DNA from: Deltaproteobacteria bacterium
GTDB lineage: Bacteria; Desulfobacterota; Binatia; UBA12015
Direction: 5' to 3'
DNA length: 58,511 nt
Assembly (NCBI GenBank): GCA_016874795.1
Contig: VGTG01000014.1
Span: forward strand, 1-58,511
Positions 55,664 through 58,511 of the stretch are shown here, piece by piece (the first letter of the stretch is position 1; every line of letters begins with the position of its first letter). The position numbers and the translations under genes were made by a program. The notes under the pieces were generated by a model. That model was not told the origin of the DNA. It ran no database searches and saw only the letters and a list, made by a program, of their open reading frames with translations.

Positions 55664-56236
55664 CTAGCGGCGGCCGCGCGCGTCGGCGTGGCCTTCGATC
55701 TCGCGGAGCGCGTCCTCGAGGGCGTCGTCTTCTTCGGAGACGACGATCGCGCCCGAGTCGTCGCGCTCGACGCGCGTCACGCCGTGCCACTCGCGCTCGA
55801 GACGGGCGACCTCGGCCTCGCGGCGGCGCTGGCGCTCGACCGAGGCTTCGGAGGAGTGACGGAGCTCCCACTCGCGGAGCGCGTCGCGGATCGCGGCGCC
55901 GAGCTCGGAGGTCCGGACCGGCTTCAGGAGGAAGCGATAGACCTGGCCCTCGTTGATCGCACGCATGGCGACGTCGAGGGAGCCCTGGCCGGTGAGCATC
56001 ATTCGGATGGTCTCGGGGTACTCGAGCTGGATGCGGGCGAGGAGCTCGGTGCCGTTCATTCCCGGCATGTTCTCGTCCGACACGACGACGGCGATCTTCC
56101 GCGTCGCGAGGATGTGGAACGCGTCCGCGGCGCGCGAAGCGACCTCGACCTCGAACGCTTCGCGACGCAGCAAGCGGCGGAACATCTCGAGGATCATGAC
56201 GTCGTCGTCGACGAGGAGCACCGAGTGCGGCATCAT
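55664..56236 (-). CDS. Response regulator (RpfG-like receiver)
   Basis: A 190-residue protein with an N-terminal receiver domain: Asp10-Asp11-Asp12 (LLVDDDVMIL), phospho-acceptor Asp54 in VVSDENMPGMNGTELL, Thr82 in MLTGQG and Lys105 in FLLKPVRTSELGAAI. The rest (130-190) is a charged helical tail, not a known output domain. It resembles receivers of RpfG/HD-GYP hybrid systems that lack their output. No histidine kinase is adjacent, so the cognate sensor must be elsewhere. Confidence 0.9.
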   Translation of the reverse strand: MMPHSVLLVDDDVMILEMFRRLLRREAFEVEVASRAADAFHILATRKIAVVVSDENMPGMNGTELLARIQLEYPETIRMMLTGQGSLDVAMRAINEGQVYRFLLKPVRTSELGAAIRDALREWELRHSSEASVERQRRREAEVARLEREWHGVTRVERDDSGAIVVSEEDDALEDALREIEGHADARGRR

Positions 56237-56489
56237 CTCACTTCCGATTTCGGCCGATTCGGCTGATTTCTTGCGCGCGCGTCAACCGCCGTCTCCCGGG
56301 CGGCTCGACGCCGCCGTACTGCGTCCCAGAGCGTCATCGATTCGTCATCGAGCGGCATGATCTCGTCGCCGCTGCTCGCTCGGGAAGCTTCGACCCCCCG
56401 AGCTCCCACCCGGAGCAGTGAGCAAAGCAACGCGTATGCCGATCTCCGACGGGATGGCATCGGGCAAGTCGATCGCTAAGAGACCTCCC

Positions 56490-57272
56490 ATGTCCAATCA
56501 CGACGAGAGTCCCTCCCAGGTGTCCAGCGAGCCGTCGTTCGGCGAGCGCTCCCGGACCCTGGTCGCGGCGAACGACACCGCGACTCTTGCGACGATTTCC
56601 ACCGAGGTAGCCGGGTTTCCCTTCGCCTCGCTGGCCCCGTTCGCGGCCGACGAGCAGGGGCGCCCGATCCTGCTGCTGAGCCGTCTCGCGCAGCACACGC
56701 GGAACCTCGCCGCGGAGCCGCGCGCGAGCCTCCTCGTCTGCGAGCCGGGCTCGGGCGGAACCCTCGCCGGCCCCCGCGTCACGCTGCTCGGCTGGGTCGC
56801 CCGGCTTCCGCAGGACGAATCCGCCGCCGCGCGCGCCCTCTATATCGAACGCCATCCCGAAGCTTCGCGATGGGTCGAGTTCGAGGACTTCGCGTTCCAC
56901 CGCATGGCGGTCGAGCGCGCCTACTTCGTCGCGGGCTTCGGCTCGATGGGCTGGGTGACCGGCGGCGACTACGGCGCCGCCGAGCCGGACCCGCTCCTCG
57001 AGAGCGCTCCGGGCATCCTCGCGCACATGAACGCCGACCACGCCGATGCCCTCGTCCTCTACTGCAAGGCGTACGCGGGGCTCGACGTCGACTCCGCGGA
57101 GATGACGGCGGTCGACCGCCTCGGCTTTCGGGTGCGTGCCCGGATCGGCGAGGAGGAGCGCGATCTGCGGATCGACTATCTCCGTGAAGCGCGGACGTCG
57201 CAGGAGACGCGCGTCGTCCTCGTCGAGATGGTGCGCGACGCGCGGACGCGGTTCGCGTCGCCGCCGCACTGA
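56490..57272 (+). CDS. HugZ-like FMN-binding heme-utilisation/pyridoxamine oxidase-family protein
   Basis: A 260-residue protein with a split-barrel flavin domain (residues 15-165: FGERSRTLVAANDTATLATI, LLLSRLAQHTRNLAAEPRAS) and a C-terminal DUF2470 domain with ILAHMNADHADALVLYCKAY. This is the HugZ layout; HugZ proteins degrade or bind heme. Start chosen at MSNHDESPSQ; an upstream in-frame GTG (56418) would add 24 residues without known domain. It overlaps the multicopper oxidase start by one base, so the two are coupled. The local function may be redox or metal related. Confidence 0.82.
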   Translation: MSNHDESPSQVSSEPSFGERSRTLVAANDTATLATISTEVAGFPFASLAPFAADEQGRPILLLSRLAQHTRNLAAEPRASLLVCEPGSGGTLAGPRVTLLGWVARLPQDESAAARALYIERHPEASRWVEFEDFAFHRMAVERAYFVAGFGSMGWVTGGDYGAAEPDPLLESAPGILAHMNADHADALVLYCKAYAGLDVDSAEMTAVDRLGFRVRARIGEEERDLRIDYLREARTSQETRVVLVEMVRDARTRFASPPH

Positions 57273-58511
57273 TGGCGAAGGGCGAGAGCCGGGAAGGCGA
57301 GGCCGCGGGGCGGCCGTCGCGACGCCGCTTCCTCGTTACGGGAGCTCGCGCGACAGCCGCCGTCGTCGCGTCGACCTTCGGCGCGCCGCGCGACGCTCGC
57401 GGCGCCTCGCCGGCGCCGAGCCACGGCGGATCCGCGGGACGGGACCGGACGAGCAGCCTCGCTCCCGTCTCCTACGAGCTCCGGCTCGCACCGGACGAGT
57501 TCCTGCCGGCGGGGCAGGCGGTTCCGGGAATGCTCGTGAACGGCTCGTTCCCCGCGTCGGAGATCCGCTTCCGCGAGGGCTTCCTCCTGCGCGTGCAGGT
57601 GGCGAGCACCCTCGCCGAGCCGACGGCGATCCATTGGCACGGCCTCTCCGTTCCGAACCCGATGGACGGCGTGATCGGAGCGACGCAGCTCCCGCTCGAA
57701 GCGGGAACCGTCGGCGTGTACGAGATTCCGGCCCGCGAGCCGGGCACGTTCTGGTACCACTCGACCGAAGGCCTGCAGCGCCAGCTCGGCATCGCCGGCG
57801 CTCTCGTGATCGAGGAGAAGGAGGATCCTTTCGACGTCGATCGCGACGCGGTCCTCTTCCTCTCGGACTGGCCGGCGGAGCCGCCGGCCGAGATCGTCGC
57901 GAGGCTCGCCGCTGCTGGACCGAGCCCGACGGCATCGCCCGCTTCGTCCGGCTCGCCTCCGAGGTCGATCCACGCCCTGCCGGACGGCTCGCCGTTTCCC
58001 ACCGACGTCTCGTTCACGGGCTTCGCGCTGAACGGGCGCAGCTACCGGAACGCGTGGACCGTCTCGGCCAAGGAAGGAAGTCGCCTTCGCTTCCGCATCG
58101 TCAACGGCTCGGCGCAGACGTTCTTCCGCTTCCGGATCGAGGGACACGCGCTCGAGGTCGTCGCCGCGGACGGGCGCCGCGTCGAGCCCGTCGTGGTCGA
58201 CGACCTCGTCGTCGCGACGGGCGAGCGCTACGACGCGCTCGTCACGGTCGGGAAGTCGGGCTCGTACACGATTCGCGCCGTGGCGCTCGGGCAATCCGGC
58301 GGCGCGGTCGGCGTCCTGCACACGCCCGACGCGAAAGCCGTCGTCGCCACCGCGCCGCCCGTCTGGGGCGACCGCCACCTTCGCTACGAGCAGCTCCGCG
58401 CGCTCGAGCCGACGACGCTGCCGGACGGGCCACTCCGCGAGCTCCGGATGAAGCTCGCGGAACGTTCGCCGACGTATCGCTTCACGGTGAACGGCGCCTC
58501 GTACCCGGGCC
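57272..58511 (+). CDS. Multicopper oxidase, 5' part (Tat-exported)
   Basis: The gene runs off the window, with 413 residues visible. The N-terminus RPSRRRFLVTGARATAAVVA is a Tat signal. Two cupredoxin domains are partly seen: EPTAIHWHGLSVPNPMDGV (T2/T3 copper His-x-His) and GTFWYHSTEGLQRQLGIAGA, where CopA/laccase-type enzymes usually have His-Ser-His. Here the second His is Thr. The rest (FTGFALNGRSYRNAWTVSAK; FFRFRIEGHALEVVAADGRR) matches domain 2 of copper oxidases. Known members oxidise Cu(I) or phenols in the periplasm; this one may have an altered trinuclear site. It follows the HugZ-like gene. Confidence 0.88.
   Translation, partial: MAKGESREGEAAGRPSRRRFLVTGARATAAVVASTFGAPRDARGASPAPSHGGSAGRDRTSSLAPVSYELRLAPDEFLPAGQAVPGMLVNGSFPASEIRFREGFLLRVQVASTLAEPTAIHWHGLSVPNPMDGVIGATQLPLEAGTVGVYEIPAREPGTFWYHSTEGLQRQLGIAGALVIEEKEDPFDVDRDAVLFLSDWPAEPPAEIVARLAAAGPSPTASPASSGSPPRSIHALPDGSPFPTDVSFTGFALNGRSYRNAWTVSAKEGSRLRFRIVNGSAQTFFRFRIEGHALEVVAADGRRVEPVVVDDLVVATGERYDALVTVGKSGSYTIRAVALGQSGGAVGVLHTPDAKAVVATAPPVWGDRHLRYEQLRALEPTTLPDGPLRELRMKLAERSPTYRFTVNGASYPG

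Noticed and set aside
56418-56489. Upstream GTG start for the HugZ-like protein
   Set aside because: The additional 24 residues have no domain or signal character, and the ATG at 56490 gives the expected family start; the choice is not fully certain.

Overview
The window is GC-rich throughout, and its codons end almost always in G or C. It looks like one stretch of chromosome from a heterotrophic bacterium of the old deltaproteobacterial grade. Myxococcota or Binatota would fit, judging from the large cysteine-rich DUF4215 protein, the wealth of acyl-CoA and CoA-ligase genes, the DUF1501/DUF1800 pair and a glnS gene. This placement is an inference; there is no rRNA or other strong marker. I recognise no transposase, phage gene, CRISPR array or tRNA.

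Layout. 1-4.9 kb (minus strand): a dispersed palindromic repeat at the window edge, a polytopic membrane protein, a Dabb-fold protein and a pair of acyl-CoA dehydrogenases. 5.0-9.6 kb (plus): an acetyltransferase, a secreted alpha/beta hydrolase and two solute-binding proteins with no permease beside them. 9.6-10.1 kb: an AlkB-like gene cut short next to a 33-bp hairpin element. 10.1-16.7 kb (plus): a heavy-metal (Cu/Ag-type) RND efflux operon whose inner-membrane pump carries an unusual inserted cysteine segment. 16.6-20.2 kb: enoyl-CoA hydratase, glutaminyl-tRNA synthetase and a short-chain dehydrogenase. 20.3-24.2 kb (plus): membrane glycosyltransferase-like protein, polysaccharide deacetylase and acetyltransferase, probably cell-surface glycan synthesis. 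24.2-30.9 kb (minus): P450, DUF3604 protein, thiolase, hotdog thioesterase and NAD-dependent epimerase/dehydratase in one run, suggesting lipid or isoprenoid catabolism. 31-36.7 kb: a secreted PKD protein, a split ADP-forming acyl-CoA ligase, an alkylsulfatase-like metallo-hydrolase, a DUF456 protein and a CBS protein. 36.8-40.8 kb: a TetR regulator with a palindromic operator, a diiron protein, the full copy of the palindromic repeat and a long-chain acyl-CoA ligase. 41.1-45.8 kb: glycine decarboxylase, aldehyde dehydrogenase and a SnoaL-like pseudogene. 46-49.3 kb: the DUF4215 repeat protein. 49.3-58.5 kb: exonuclease III, soluble transhydrogenase, the DUF1501/DUF1800 pair, MsrB, a response regulator, a HugZ-like protein and the start of a multicopper oxidase.

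The genes point to a cell that degrades acyl compounds (dehydrogenases, hydratase, thiolase, ligases, P450), exports copper-group metals and decorates its surface. The least ordinary signals are non-coding. They are (i) a roughly 186-bp palindrome present twice, with 124 identical bases shared; (ii) a three-hairpin element found between two co-directional gene pairs, with compensatory base changes between its copies; and (iii) a long hairpin that borders a truncated gene. Among proteins, the metal pump with a degenerate metal-binding insertion and the multicopper oxidase lacking an expected histidine deserve a second look.
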